Assembly (NCBI RefSeq): GCF_013170845.1
Contig: NZ_CP033367.1
Location: 1,908,501-1,972,500, forward strand
From: Mesorhizobium loti R88b
GTDB lineage: Bacteria; Pseudomonadota; Alphaproteobacteria; Rhizobiales; Rhizobiaceae
DNA: 64,000 bases
Direction: 5' to 3'
The notes under the pieces were generated by a model. It did not search any database. It saw nothing but the letters and a program-made list of their open reading frames with translations, and was not told where the DNA came from. Each line of letters starts with the position of its first letter. Position 1 is the stretch's first letter. Below, in pieces: positions 19,430 through 27,338 of this stretch. A program made the position numbers and the translations under genes.

Positions 19430-20281
19430 TTGCTGCGGAACATTGTCGCCCTGCGCCGCGTGCTCTACGACGCGCTCGGACATTTCAACACCGATGACGG
19501 CTGGGCGATGGCCAGCCATCTGGCGATCACCTCGCTGATGGCGCTGTTTCCGTTCCTGATCTTTGCAACGACCTTGGGCAGCTTCCTCGGCGCCCAGGCC
19601 TTTGCCGACACGGCCGTGCATCTGGTCTTTGATACCTGGCCGGATCAGATCGCCAAGCCGATCGCGCATGAGGTGCTGAACGTGCTGACCGTCAGGCGCA
19701 CCGACCTGTTGACCTATGGCGTGCTGCTTGCCGCCTACTTTGCCTCGAACGGCATCGAGGCGCTGCGCACGTCACTCAACCGCGCCTATCGGGTCACGGA
19801 AACGCGCGGCATCATTTATCGCCGCGTGCAGAGCATTTTCTTCGTGCTGATCGCGACGGCCGGTTTCCTCGCGATCAGCGTGCTCCTGGTGTTCGCGCCC
19901 TTGCTGGCGCGGCTGGCGGAAGCCCATTTCGAGTGGATCAAACCCTACACCGGCACGATCACGCTGTGGCGTTATGTCATTGCCTCGACTGTCATCATCG
20001 GTGGCTTGTTTGCCGTCCACTACTGGCTGCCGGCCGGCAAGCGCCGCTTCGTCTCACTGGTGCCGGGCATCATCTTCACACTGGCCGCATGGCTCATCGG
20101 CTCGACGATGTTTGCCACCTATCTCGACCATTTCTCGTCTTATGTGACGACGTATGCCGGTCTCGCCTCGATCATGATCGCGGTGGTTTTCCTCTACATC
20201 GTCTCAGCGATCTTCATCCTAGGCGGCGAGCTCAATGCCGCGATCAGCCGTTACCTTGAGGCGCGTGCCCGGGTCGGCTGA
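19430..20281 (+). CDS. YihY/BrkB-family inner-membrane protein
   Basis: Polytopic membrane protein of 283 residues with about six helices, matching the YihY/virulence-factor-BrkB family: the N-terminal DGWAMASHLAITSLMALFPF segment, FASNGIEALRTSLNRAY, and the C-terminal YLDHFSSYVTTYAGLASIM and GGELNA motifs. A TTG at 19430 is used as start because it follows a GAAGGGAG ribosome-binding site and gives the expected length. Family function is unsettled. Its 3' end overlaps the convergent EamA gene by about 31 bases. Confidence 0.88.
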   Translation: MLRNIVALRRVLYDALGHFNTDDGWAMASHLAITSLMALFPFLIFATTLGSFLGAQAFADTAVHLVFDTWPDQIAKPIAHEVLNVLTVRRTDLLTYGVLLAAYFASNGIEALRTSLNRAYRVTETRGIIYRRVQSIFFVLIATAGFLAISVLLVFAPLLARLAEAHFEWIKPYTGTITLWRYVIASTVIIGGLFAVHYWLPAGKRRFVSLVPGIIFTLAAWLIGSTMFATYLDHFSSYVTTYAGLASIMIAVVFLYIVSAIFILGGELNAAISRYLEARARVG

Positions 20282-21153
20282 GATTTTGCAGGTCGCGCCG
20301 TTGCCAGGCCAACGCCGAAGGTGGTGATCGCCATGCCGACAATCTGCAGCGCGTTGAGCTGCTCGTCGAACAGGGCCCAGGCGATGATCGCCGTCACCGC
20401 CGGCACCAGGTAGAACAGCGAGGCGACTTTCGACATTTCGCCGTCGCGGATCATCACCATCAACAGGAAGATGGCGCCAAGCGACAGCACCAGCACCAGC
20501 CAGGCCATGGCGAAGATCAGTTCGCCGTTGATGGTGACTGTATGTGTTTCGAAGGCAAGTGCTGCCAGGATCATCACGGAGGCGCCGCCGACATATTGCC
20601 ACATGGTCGCGGCGACGAGGTCGCCGCCGGAGGCAAATCGCTTCTGCCAGATGGTGCCGGCGCTCATGCCGAGCACCGAGACCAGCGAGGCTGTCAGGGT
20701 CGCCACCGTCACGCCGCCGCCGAGCGCGCCGAGCTTCGGCCACAGCACGATGACGATGCCGATCAGGCCGATGCCCAGGCCAAGCCAGTGGCGCGGCAGG
20801 ATCGCTTCGCCCAGGAATTTGCCGGCAAGCACGGCCGTGATCAGCGGCTGCAGGCCGACGATGAGAGCCGAAAATCCGGCGGGCATGCCCCGGTGGATGG
20901 CCCAGAAGACGGCGCCGAGATAGACGCCGTGCATCAGCACGCCGGCGCCCGTCGCATGCAGCGCCTCTTCCCGCGTAGCGCGTTTCGAGCCGAGCACCAG
21001 CATCAGCACAGCCAGCAGGATGGCGGCGATGACGAACCGTGCGGCGAGGAAGGTGAACGGCTCCGCCCACGGCATGGCGTAGCGCGCGCCGATGAAGCCG
21101 GTCGCCCACAGGACGACGAAGGTGGCGGGGATGAACCGCTTGATGCTGTGCAT
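20251..21153 (-). CDS. EamA/DMT-family transporter
   Basis: Inner-membrane protein of 300 residues with ten predicted helices in two EamA repeats, the layout of drug/metabolite exporters such as RhtA and YdcZ relatives. WATGFIGARYAMPWAEPFTF at the start and the LGE and VPAVTAIIAWALFDEQL motifs in each half are typical. Substrate unknown, likely a small metabolite. It ends within the convergent YihY gene. Confidence 0.9.
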   Translation of the reverse strand: MHSIKRFIPATFVVLWATGFIGARYAMPWAEPFTFLAARFVIAAILLAVLMLVLGSKRATREEALHATGAGVLMHGVYLGAVFWAIHRGMPAGFSALIVGLQPLITAVLAGKFLGEAILPRHWLGLGIGLIGIVIVLWPKLGALGGGVTVATLTASLVSVLGMSAGTIWQKRFASGGDLVAATMWQYVGGASVMILAALAFETHTVTINGELIFAMAWLVLVLSLGAIFLLMVMIRDGEMSKVASLFYLVPAVTAIIAWALFDEQLNALQIVGMAITTFGVGLATARPAKSQPTRARASR

Positions 21154-21302
21154 TTTCCGGAAACCACCGCGCTGGAAAGAATTGAACGTGGCGCTGCTCT
21201 AATCCCGTTCAGCCCGGCGCGCAAAACCAAACGATTGATCCATGCATCACGGGAATTCAACCGGCGGTACGTCCGCCAGGCTGCTTACCAGGCTCACTGA
21301 GG

Positions 21303-22178
21303 TCAAAGCCCGATCATTCGCCTGACATCGTCCGGCGACGCACCGGTGCCGCGCAGCGTGGCAAGGCCGCTGTCGCCAAGGCTCTTCGACAGTTTTCGCC
21401 CGTCCGGCCCGAGGATGAGCCGATGATGGAAATAGGCCGGTTGCGGGAGCCCCAGAAGCTCCTGGAGCAGGCGCTGCACGCCGGTGGCGGAAAACAGGTC
21501 CTGGCCACGCACGACATGGCTGACGCCTTGCAGCGCATCGTCCATGACGACTGCGAGGTGATAGCTGGTCGGGATATCGCGGCGCGCCACGATCACGTCG
21601 CCCCAGTCCTGCGGTCGGGCTTCGACCAAACGGGTCGCGGAAAGCGTCTCATCGGTGAATTCGGTCCATGCGAGATCCCCGCCGACACGCGCAACAGCGG
21701 CATCGACATCCAGACGCCAGGCGAAGGGTGCATTCTCGGCGATGCGCCGCTTGCGCTCGTTCATGGTCAATGCCTTGTCGGCGGGGGGATAGAGTGGCAC
21801 GCCGTCGGGATCGCGCGGCCAGACACGCCCGCGCTTCTCGCTTTCGGTGATGAAGGCCCTGATGTCGCCCCGGCTCATGAAGGCGGGATAGACCAGTTCC
21901 ATGCCTATCAGCCGGTCAAGCACCGCCTCGTACTCGGCAAAATGCTCGGACTGGCGGCGCACCGGCTCTTCCCAGCCAAGGCCCAGCCATTTGAGATCGG
22001 CAAGCACGCCGGCCTCTAATTGCGGCGTGCAGCGCGTCGTGTCGATATCCTCGATGCGCAGCAGCAGACGGCCGCCCGACGCCCTTGCCAGCTTCTGGTT
22101 GAGCAGCGCCGAATAGGCGTGGCCAAGGTGCAGTTCTCCATTGGGGCTGGGCGCGAAGCGGAATGTCAGGAGCGTCAT
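21303..22178 (-). CDS. gluQRS: Glutamyl-Q tRNA(Asp) synthetase
   Basis: A 291-residue truncated paralogue of glutamyl-tRNA synthetase that attaches glutamate to queuosine in the anticodon of tRNA(Asp). The Rossmann catalytic domain has the class I HIGH-type motif HLGH (17-20) and the KMSKS-type motif KLSKS (262-266). The anticodon-binding domain of GluRS is missing, as expected for this family. The zinc-binding cysteines found in the Escherichia coli protein are not evident in the FMSRGDIRAFI region, so this is a zinc-free variant. Confidence 0.93.
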   Translation of the reverse strand: MTLLTFRFAPSPNGELHLGHAYSALLNQKLARASGGRLLLRIEDIDTTRCTPQLEAGVLADLKWLGLGWEEPVRRQSEHFAEYEAVLDRLIGMELVYPAFMSRGDIRAFITESEKRGRVWPRDPDGVPLYPPADKALTMNERKRRIAENAPFAWRLDVDAAVARVGGDLAWTEFTDETLSATRLVEARPQDWGDVIVARRDIPTSYHLAVVMDDALQGVSHVVRGQDLFSATGVQRLLQELLGLPQPAYFHHRLILGPDGRKLSKSLGDSGLATLRGTGASPDDVRRMIGL

Positions 22179-22253
22179 GTCTCAAGCGGCAATCGGGTTG
22201 TGCTGTGGTTTCGGCGGTTGCTACCTTGCGGCACATCGGCGGACAAGGAAACC

Positions 22254-22895
22254 ATGCAACGCATCGCGACACTGGACGACATCGCCCGGGGGCTGGATGC
22301 GCTTTGCATCATCGACCCGCGCCTGGAGAAGGTGCGCGGCATGGCGGGCGAAGTGCCGCTGCGGCTCTCAGAGCCGGGCTTCAGGAGCCTGGCCTCGATC
22401 ATCGTCTCGCAGCAAGTGTCCCGGGCGAGCGCCGACGCCATCTTTGGCCGGCTGACCAGGCTTGTCGATCCGCTGACGCCGCAGGCGGTTCTGGCGGCCG
22501 GCGAGGACATGTTTCGCGAGGCCGGCCTGTCGCGGCCCAAGCAGCGCGGCCTGATCGCGGTTGCCCAGGCGGTGGCCGACGGCCTCGACCTCAATCACCT
22601 CTGTTCGCTTGAGGCTGAGGAGGCGATCACGGCGATGACTGCGGTGTCCGGTATCGGCCCATGGACGGCGGAAGTTTATCTCCTGTTTGCCGCCGGGCAC
22701 CCCGACATCTTCCCGGCGCGTGACGTTGCCTTGCAGAGCGCGGTCGGTCATGCGCTCGGCATCGACCCGCGTCCGCCGGAGAAAACACTGATCCAGCTCG
22801 CCGAATCATGGAGCCCGTGGCGAGGTGTCGCATCGCGGCTTTTCTGGTCCTATTATCGCGAAACCAGAGGACGGGATGCTGCACCACCGGCCTGA
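22254..22895 (+). CDS. DNA-3-methyladenine glycosylase II-like protein (AlkA/HhH-GPD family)
   Basis: A 213-residue base-excision repair glycosylase. The helix-hairpin-helix lies in MTAVSGIGPWTAEVYLLFA and the catalytic aspartate in FPARDVALQ. The N-terminal TBP-like domain of E. coli AlkA is absent, so this is the short AlkA form. It should excise alkylated purines from DNA. ATG 22254 follows AAGGAAACC. It is divergent from gluQRS, with only about 75 bases between the two starts. Confidence 0.9.
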   Translation: MQRIATLDDIARGLDALCIIDPRLEKVRGMAGEVPLRLSEPGFRSLASIIVSQQVSRASADAIFGRLTRLVDPLTPQAVLAAGEDMFREAGLSRPKQRGLIAVAQAVADGLDLNHLCSLEAEEAITAMTAVSGIGPWTAEVYLLFAAGHPDIFPARDVALQSAVGHALGIDPRPPEKTLIQLAESWSPWRGVASRLFWSYYRETRGRDAAPPA

Positions 22896-23009
22896 CTCTG
22901 CAAAAAACCATGAAAATCATGCGTTTTTGGCACTTTGGCCGAACGACAATCCGCTTCACATCCCTGTCATGTCGGGCTTACAGTATCCGCGCCGTTCGGG
23001 TCTAGAACC

Positions 23010-23019
23010 AAGGAGGTGA
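23010..23019 (+). promoter_or_regulatory. Consensus Shine-Dalgarno sequence for the HNH gene
   Basis: AAGGAGGTGA is a full-length anti-16S match and sits 4 bases before the GTG at 23024, fixing that unusual start codon. Confidence 0.85.
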
Positions 23020-23023
23020 ACAC

Positions 23024-23581
23024 GTGACGGTTGCCGTATCTCCGGATGGGCTTCCAGCACTGGTGCTGAATGCGGATTACCGTCCGCTCAGCTATTACCC
23101 CTTGTCGCTCTGGTCCTGGCAGGATGCCATCAAGGCGGTGTTCCTCGACCGGGTGAACATCGTCGCCGAATACGAGCATGCGGTGTCCTCGCCGACCTTC
23201 TCGATGAAGCTGCCGAGCGTGGTCAGCCTGAAGGCCTATGTGAAGCCGTCCAGGCATCCGGCCTTCACCCGCTTCAACGTCTTCCTGCGCGACCGCTTCC
23301 AGTGCCAGTATTGCGGCACGCCGGAGGATCTGACCTTCGACCACGTCATTCCCCGCCATCGCGGCGGTGCCACGACCTGGGAGAATGTCGTCGCCGCCTG
23401 TTCGCCCTGCAACCTCAGGAAGGGCGGTATGATGCCGGCGCATGCCAAGATGTTTCCGCTGCAGAAGCCTTACCAGCCGACGGTGCATGATCTGCACAAC
23501 AATGGCCGGCTGTTCCCGCCGAACCATCTGCATGAAAGCTGGATGGATTATCTCTACTGGGATGTCGAACTCGAACCTTGA
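23024..23581 (+). CDS. HNH endonuclease-family protein
   Basis: A 185-residue protein with a zinc-bound HNH fold: CQYC (94-97), the DH pair in FDHVIPRHRGG (106-107), and CSPCN (126-130). The N-terminal 80 residues (ALVLNADYRPLSYYPLSLW) are characteristic of a stand-alone HNH protein conserved across alphaproteobacteria and other phyla. It is not next to a phage or restriction gene. The cellular role is unknown, possibly DNA repair. A near-perfect Shine-Dalgarno sequence fixes the GTG start and suggests strong translation. Confidence 0.88.
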   Translation: MTVAVSPDGLPALVLNADYRPLSYYPLSLWSWQDAIKAVFLDRVNIVAEYEHAVSSPTFSMKLPSVVSLKAYVKPSRHPAFTRFNVFLRDRFQCQYCGTPEDLTFDHVIPRHRGGATTWENVVAACSPCNLRKGGMMPAHAKMFPLQKPYQPTVHDLHNNGRLFPPNHLHESWMDYLYWDVELEP

Positions 23582-23717
23582 GATCGTTCGAGAATTCGGG
23601 AGGCTGGCCGCCGAAGCGATTTTCTGCGCTTCCGGTGCTCACGTGCTTTAATACGCTCCGCTCCGGTTCTCGAAAATCACTTCATCCGACTCAGCCTGCC
23701 GAATTCTTTGAACGATC
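23582..23717. repeat. 136-bp nested palindromic intergenic element (MITE-like)
   Basis: The ends GATCGTTCGAGAATTCGGG (23582-23600) and CCGAATTCTTTGAACGATC (23699-23717) are imperfect inverted repeats, continued by AGGCTG/CAGCCT. Internal arms GAAGCGATTTTC and GAAAATCACTTC are also inverted. The whole would fold into a long hairpin. It begins directly at the HNH stop codon and ends 18 bases from the dsbB stop. Confidence 0.8.
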
Positions 23718-23735
23718 TCGCGTCGGCTCTGCAGC

Positions 23736-24254
23736 TTAATCGCGCGACAGCGCGCCGCGGAAGGCGACGGCGGCGAGGATCAGGCTGGCGATGGCGTTCC
23801 AGCCGGCCAAAGACAGGCCAAGGATGCGCAGTGCGGCCTTGTCGCAGGAGGGCGGCACGAATTTGTCGAGTGCGTCGAGCACGCCCTTGCCGCCGGTGTC
23901 GACCGGCCCGGCGCCTGCCGTGCAATCGGTCGGGCCTGCCCACCACTGCCATTCGACGCCGGAGTGGTAGACGCCGAGATAGAGGCCGTAGAGCATCAGC
24001 AGGCCGCCGATGCCCAGCAGGCCGCGCGTCAGCCAGGCCGGCGCGCGCAGCATCGATGCAATCGCCGCCAGCACCATCAACGGCACGCCGACGTAATAGG
24101 GGGTGCGCTGCTCCAGGCAGAGATGGCAAGGGATGTAGCCGCCGATGTGCTCGAAGCCGAGGGCCGAGCCGACGGTAGCGGCCATGGCGACTGCGAGAAA
24201 CAAGGCCATGCGCGTGCGCTGGCGTCCGGTGTCGGCATTCATGGTCGCTGTCAT
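23736..24254 (-). CDS. dsbB: Disulfide bond formation protein, DsbB family
   Basis: Inner-membrane quinone reductase of 172 residues that reoxidises periplasmic DsbA-type thiol oxidases. Four helices and two periplasmic cysteine pairs are visible: CHLC (C43, C46) after the first helix, and C111 with C137 in the second periplasmic loop. The ATG at 24254 is preferred, following a GGACGAAAG stretch; an in-frame ATG at 24299 lies inside a palindromic repeat and would add an atypical leader. It is downstream of the YqaA gene on the same strand. Confidence 0.9.
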   Translation of the reverse strand: MTATMNADTGRQRTRMALFLAVAMAATVGSALGFEHIGGYIPCHLCLEQRTPYYVGVPLMVLAAIASMLRAPAWLTRGLLGIGGLLMLYGLYLGVYHSGVEWQWWAGPTDCTAGAGPVDTGGKGVLDALDKFVPPSCDKAALRILGLSLAGWNAIASLILAAVAFRGALSRD

Positions 24255-24294
24255 GGTTCTTTCGTCCGTTGTGTTCGCCGCCCGTTCGCCCTTA

Positions 24295-24341
24295 TCCATG
24301 TCGTTGTCCCAAAACCGCAGGACACTATTGGGCGACATGGA
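24295..24341. repeat. Intergenic palindromic repeat, family B, copy 1
   Basis: TCCATGTCG...CGACATGGA ends with CCCAAAA and TTGGG inner arms form a 47-base hairpin. The same core (TGTCGTTGTCCCAAAAC and GGGCGACATG) recurs at 59283-59330 in the opposite orientation. It abuts the stop codon of the YqaA-family gene (24342), so it may serve as a transcript end. Confidence 0.75.
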
Positions 24342-24926
24342 CTAGAGCGCGTATTTGATCAGGATATAGAGCAAAATCAGGGCAGCCGCGCCGGCGCCGA
24401 CAATCAATCCCAGGCGCTTCTCGATGAACTCCTTGATCGACTCACCATAGCGACGCAGCAGCCAGGCAAGCAGCAGGAAACGAGCGCCTCGCGCCAGGAT
24501 GGCCGAGACGATGAAAACAACAAGATTTATGTGAAGCGCCCCGGCCAGAATGGTGACCACCTTGATCGGCGGCAGGTGCGCAACGCCGGACGTGACGAGC
24601 AGCACCAGCATTAGCCCCGTGCCCGACGACTGCCACTGCTCGAAGGCGGCAAGGCCGCCGAAGTGCTCCAGAATCGGCCGTGCTATCGTGTCGTAGGCAT
24701 AGTAGCCGATCAGCCACCCGGCAATGCCGCCCAGCACGGACGCAACTGTGGCGGTCAGCGCGTAGCGATAGGCGCGTTCGGGCCGTGCCAACGCCATGGG
24801 CAGGAACAGTACGTCCGCCGGAATGAAGAACACCGAGCTCTCGACGAAGGCGATGAAGGCCAGCCACCATTCAGCAGATTTGCGCGCCGCCAGCGACAGG
24901 GTCCAATCGTACAGTCCGCGAAGCAT
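24342..24926 (-). CDS. YqaA-family (SNARE-associated/DedA-like) membrane protein
   Basis: Membrane protein of 194 residues. It starts MLRGLYDWTLSLAA after a TTAGGAGAGCCG ribosome-binding site, which selects ATG 24926 over a longer upstream frame. The WLAFIAFVESSVFFIPADVLF segment, ARPERAYRYA and the GVAHLPPIKVVTILAG motif are typical of the YqaA branch of the DedA/VTT superfamily, whose better-known members move lipids across membranes. Function here is not established. Same strand as dsbB. Confidence 0.87.
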   Translation of the reverse strand: MLRGLYDWTLSLAARKSAEWWLAFIAFVESSVFFIPADVLFLPMALARPERAYRYALTATVASVLGGIAGWLIGYYAYDTIARPILEHFGGLAAFEQWQSSGTGLMLVLLVTSGVAHLPPIKVVTILAGALHINLVVFIVSAILARGARFLLLAWLLRRYGESIKEFIEKRLGLIVGAGAAALILLYILIKYAL

Positions 24927-24938
24927 CGGCTCTCCTAA

Positions 24939-24956
24939 TGCATGTCGCCCAAAAAA
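24939..24956. repeat. Remnant half of a family B palindromic repeat
   Basis: TGCATGTCGCCCAAAA is the left arm of the family B element, but no right arm follows. It lies 13 bases upstream of the YqaA-family start codon, leaving that gene flanked by one complete and one half copy. Confidence 0.6.
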
Positions 24957-25199
24957 GCGCAGATGCCTGGGGCAAGGGCATGGATGAAGACAAGACCCAA
25001 AGCGCGCGCGGCCATCCGTTCCGACGCGCCACGCTCCATGCGCCGCCTGTCTAGAAAGATTTTCCGCGCTGCACAATGGCAGCGCCGCCACGAAATCAAA
25101 AGGCGCAGTTGGTCGCATGAGGGCGATCCCTGGAATTGGCCAGTTGACGAACAGGCCTCCAACCGTATAGTCCGCGCCCATCCAGGCCGCCCGGCCTGA

Positions 25200-25284
25200 G
25201 CCCCTATGGCGGAATTGGTAGACGCGCTCGACTCAAAATCGAGTTCCGCAAGGAGTGCTGGTTCGATCCCGGCTAGGGGCACCA
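25200..25284 (+). tRNA. tRNA-Leu (anticodon CAA)
   Basis: Cloverleaf of 85 bases including encoded CCA. Acceptor arms GCCCCTA (25200-25206) and TAGGGGC (25274-25280) pair perfectly; the anticodon stem CTCGA/TCGAG encloses loop CTCAAAA, giving anticodon CAA for codon UUG. The long variable arm is a class II feature expected of leucine tRNAs, and the T loop reads GTTCGATCC. Confidence 0.96.
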
Positions 25285-25471
25285 TTTTCTCTACAACCCG
25301 CTACACGACAGTGGCGGGCGCTTGCTTCCAGAGCGATGCGAACGTCCAACCATAGACCATGGCCGTCAATCCTGTGCCCGGGCCACCTGCTTGCGTAGTT
25401 TGGCGTGCGGCTATACTCCTAGAGGCCAACATCAAACGGCACGATTGCCGAGTTTCCGGCCACTTTGCGTG

Positions 25472-26263
25472 ATGGAAATACTCTACGGGCTTGGGTTTTT
25501 GATGCTGTTCAGCTTAAGCGCGGTCAGCGGGGTCGTGTTGCGCGCCCGGCTGCATGAAGCCCATTTCTCGAAGGACAATATGGATGCGGTAAGCCTGGGT
25601 ACAGGTCTCCTCGTAACCTTCGCCGCCCTGGTTCTCAGCCTGCAGTTGTCTTCGGCGAGATCGACTTTCGATGTCGCCAACCGCGACCGCTCGCTCTACG
25701 CCGCCAAATTGGCACGCCTGGACGAATGCCTTCGAAATCTTGGCCCCGAGATGGGAGCAACGAGAGAACGCCTTCGCCAATATACCGCTGCCGTTATAGC
25801 GAGCACGTGGCCGCACGAGGTTGCGCCCGTCGTCGACGGCATGCCGGATGTTCAGCACATGGCCGTAAGTGGCGAAGATGCGACCCTAAAGGCCATCATG
25901 AACGAGGTCGGAGTATCGATCGACTCCGTGGCGCCGGCGGATACCGCGCATGTAAACATGGCTGCCAGGTGCCGATTGAATTTCACAATGGTCGAGGAGA
26001 GCCGTTGGCTGGTCATTGAAGATTCGGATCGTGGCGCCAGCAATTCGTACACTGGCATAGTCAGCTTCTGGCTGGCGCTCGTGTTCTTCAGCTTTGGGCT
26101 TCGGGTTCCACGGCGCACGTTGAGTGTCATGGCCCTGGCAATCTCGGTCGTGGCCGTCGCCAGCGTGATGTTTGTCATTGTCGATTTGAATTTTCCCTAC
26201 GGAGGCATATTCGGCATTAAAAGTTCCGCTATGCGCGATGCCTTGGCGGATATGAGCCGATAG
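25472..26263 (+). CDS. DUF4239-family membrane protein
   Basis: A 263-residue protein with two N-terminal helices (about 4-24 and 42-62), a soluble central region of about 120 residues (about 67-195) and two C-terminal helices (about 195-212 and 218-242), the layout of DUF4239 bestrophin-like proteins. Recognisable features are SLGTGLLVTFAALVLSLQLS and the YGGIFGIKSSAMRDAL end. The role is unknown. ATG 25472 is chosen because the TM segment begins there; the 187 bases between it and the tRNA show no clear gene. Codon choice looks less GC-biased than in neighbours, so it may have been acquired. Confidence 0.78.
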   Translation: MEILYGLGFLMLFSLSAVSGVVLRARLHEAHFSKDNMDAVSLGTGLLVTFAALVLSLQLSSARSTFDVANRDRSLYAAKLARLDECLRNLGPEMGATRERLRQYTAAVIASTWPHEVAPVVDGMPDVQHMAVSGEDATLKAIMNEVGVSIDSVAPADTAHVNMAARCRLNFTMVEESRWLVIEDSDRGASNSYTGIVSFWLALVFFSFGLRVPRRTLSVMALAISVVAVASVMFVIVDLNFPYGGIFGIKSSAMRDALADMSR

Positions 26264-26304
26264 GCTGTGCAGGGCATGCGCAAGACCAAGCGTTCGCAAG
26301 GGTG

Positions 26305-26342
26305 CGTTCTCTCGGCCCAGCCTGTTCGGAGCCGAGAGAACG
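26305..26342. terminator. Perfect 12-bp hairpin, first of two, between convergent genes
   Basis: CGTTCTCTCGGC (26305-26316) pairs with GCCGAGAGAACG (26331-26342) around a 14-base loop. It lies 41 bases after the DUF4239 stop and close to the end of the barrel gene on the other strand, so it can end either transcript. No T-tract follows directly. Confidence 0.6.
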
Positions 26343-26343
26343 T

Positions 26344-26379
26344 GGCTGAAGCCCGCACTGTGGCTTCAGCCGGCTTTTG
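26344..26379. terminator. Perfect 10-bp hairpin, second of two, between convergent genes
   Basis: GGCTGAAGCC (26344-26353) pairs with GGCTTCAGCC (26362-26371), 8-base loop, followed by GGCTTTTG. It starts one base after the first hairpin. As a plus-strand terminator it has a short T run. Confidence 0.6.
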
Positions 26380-26388
26380 CCAATCCGC

Positions 26389-27069
26389 TCAGAGCGAGTG
26401 CTTGTACCCGATCGCGATGTTCCACTTGTCGCCCGCGAGATCGTTGTAGGGGGCTGACGTGGTGTCGGTCTTCTTCCAGGAATAGCCAACGCTGGCATAG
26501 ACCGCGTTGGTGGAGTCGATGCTGTAGGTCAAGCCGGTGGCCAGCTTCGGCGTTTCCCAGGTGGCGTTGAAGGCATTCCGGTAGCGGAAGTTGAAGACGT
26601 TCCAGGTCCATTGCTTGGAAACCTTCCAATCGCCGGCGATGTACAAGGCGTAGTAGGGAACGTTCGCATTGGCATCCGCATCTTTGATGATGCCTGTATC
26701 GTGCCAGGTGTAGCCGAGCCCCAGGCTGGGGGTCAGGGTGAAGGCATCGGTGATCTTGATTTTGTAGCCGAGGCTCGCTTCGGCGTAGTACTGCGACTTT
26801 CCACCGGTCTTGAAGGTCGGCTGGATAAAGATCCCGCCGACGAAATTGTTGTCGAAACTGTGCGAAACACTGAGCTTGTAGTAACTGTCGGCAAGCGACC
26901 GGGCGGTGTTGCTGCCATTGTCGATGGCGTAGAATTCAGGGCTACCCTCGATGGCAATCGTCCAGGTCGGCGCTGCCGGTGGCGGGGCTTCGACCAGGTC
27001 GGCTGCAAAGGCCGATGTGGCCATGGACAAGCAGACGCCCAATGGGGCGATGATGGTGCGCAAAAGCAT
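26389..27069 (-). CDS. Outer-membrane beta-barrel protein (unclassified, exported)
   Basis: A 226-residue protein with a signal peptide (MLLRTIIAPLGVCLSMATSAFA, cleavage near residue 22). The mature part is rich in alternating aromatic/polar strands (SYYKLSVSHSFDNNFVGGIF, YYAEASLGYKIKITDAFTL, VYASVGYSWKKTD) and ends with a terminal strand IAIGYKHSL, typical of a small outer-membrane barrel. A short proline-rich linker (EAPPPAAPTW) follows the signal, as in several rhizobial Omp25/31-like proteins. Function not predicted. It converges on the DUF4239 gene. Confidence 0.8.
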   Translation of the reverse strand: MLLRTIIAPLGVCLSMATSAFAADLVEAPPPAAPTWTIAIEGSPEFYAIDNGSNTARSLADSYYKLSVSHSFDNNFVGGIFIQPTFKTGGKSQYYAEASLGYKIKITDAFTLTPSLGLGYTWHDTGIIKDADANANVPYYALYIAGDWKVSKQWTWNVFNFRYRNAFNATWETPKLATGLTYSIDSTNAVYASVGYSWKKTDTTSAPYNDLAGDKWNIAIGYKHSL

Positions 27070-27338
27070 GGTCTTTCCTCGAGATGTGGCGGCGCGTCGG
27101 ACAGCGGCGCGTTGGGATGTGGCGAGGATTTAGCTAGGCGCGCCCTATTACAGTTATGTGACGACGTGCCATTTGTATGGATCGCTTTGTCCAAACGGCT
27201 CCCGGCACGATATTGGCGGTGCAGTTTGGCCACACTCGGGAGGCGACGGCAGGAAAACTCTTCGATGAAAACGGTTTCTGTCTTGGACGAAGCAGGCGGA
27301 CTGGCCGGCTGTGTCACGCGTTTCCGCGGTCGAGACGC

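Noticed and set aside
24255..24299. Longer DsbB N-terminus from ATG 24299
   Set aside because: That start lies inside a family B palindrome and adds a charged leader not expected before the first DsbB helix.
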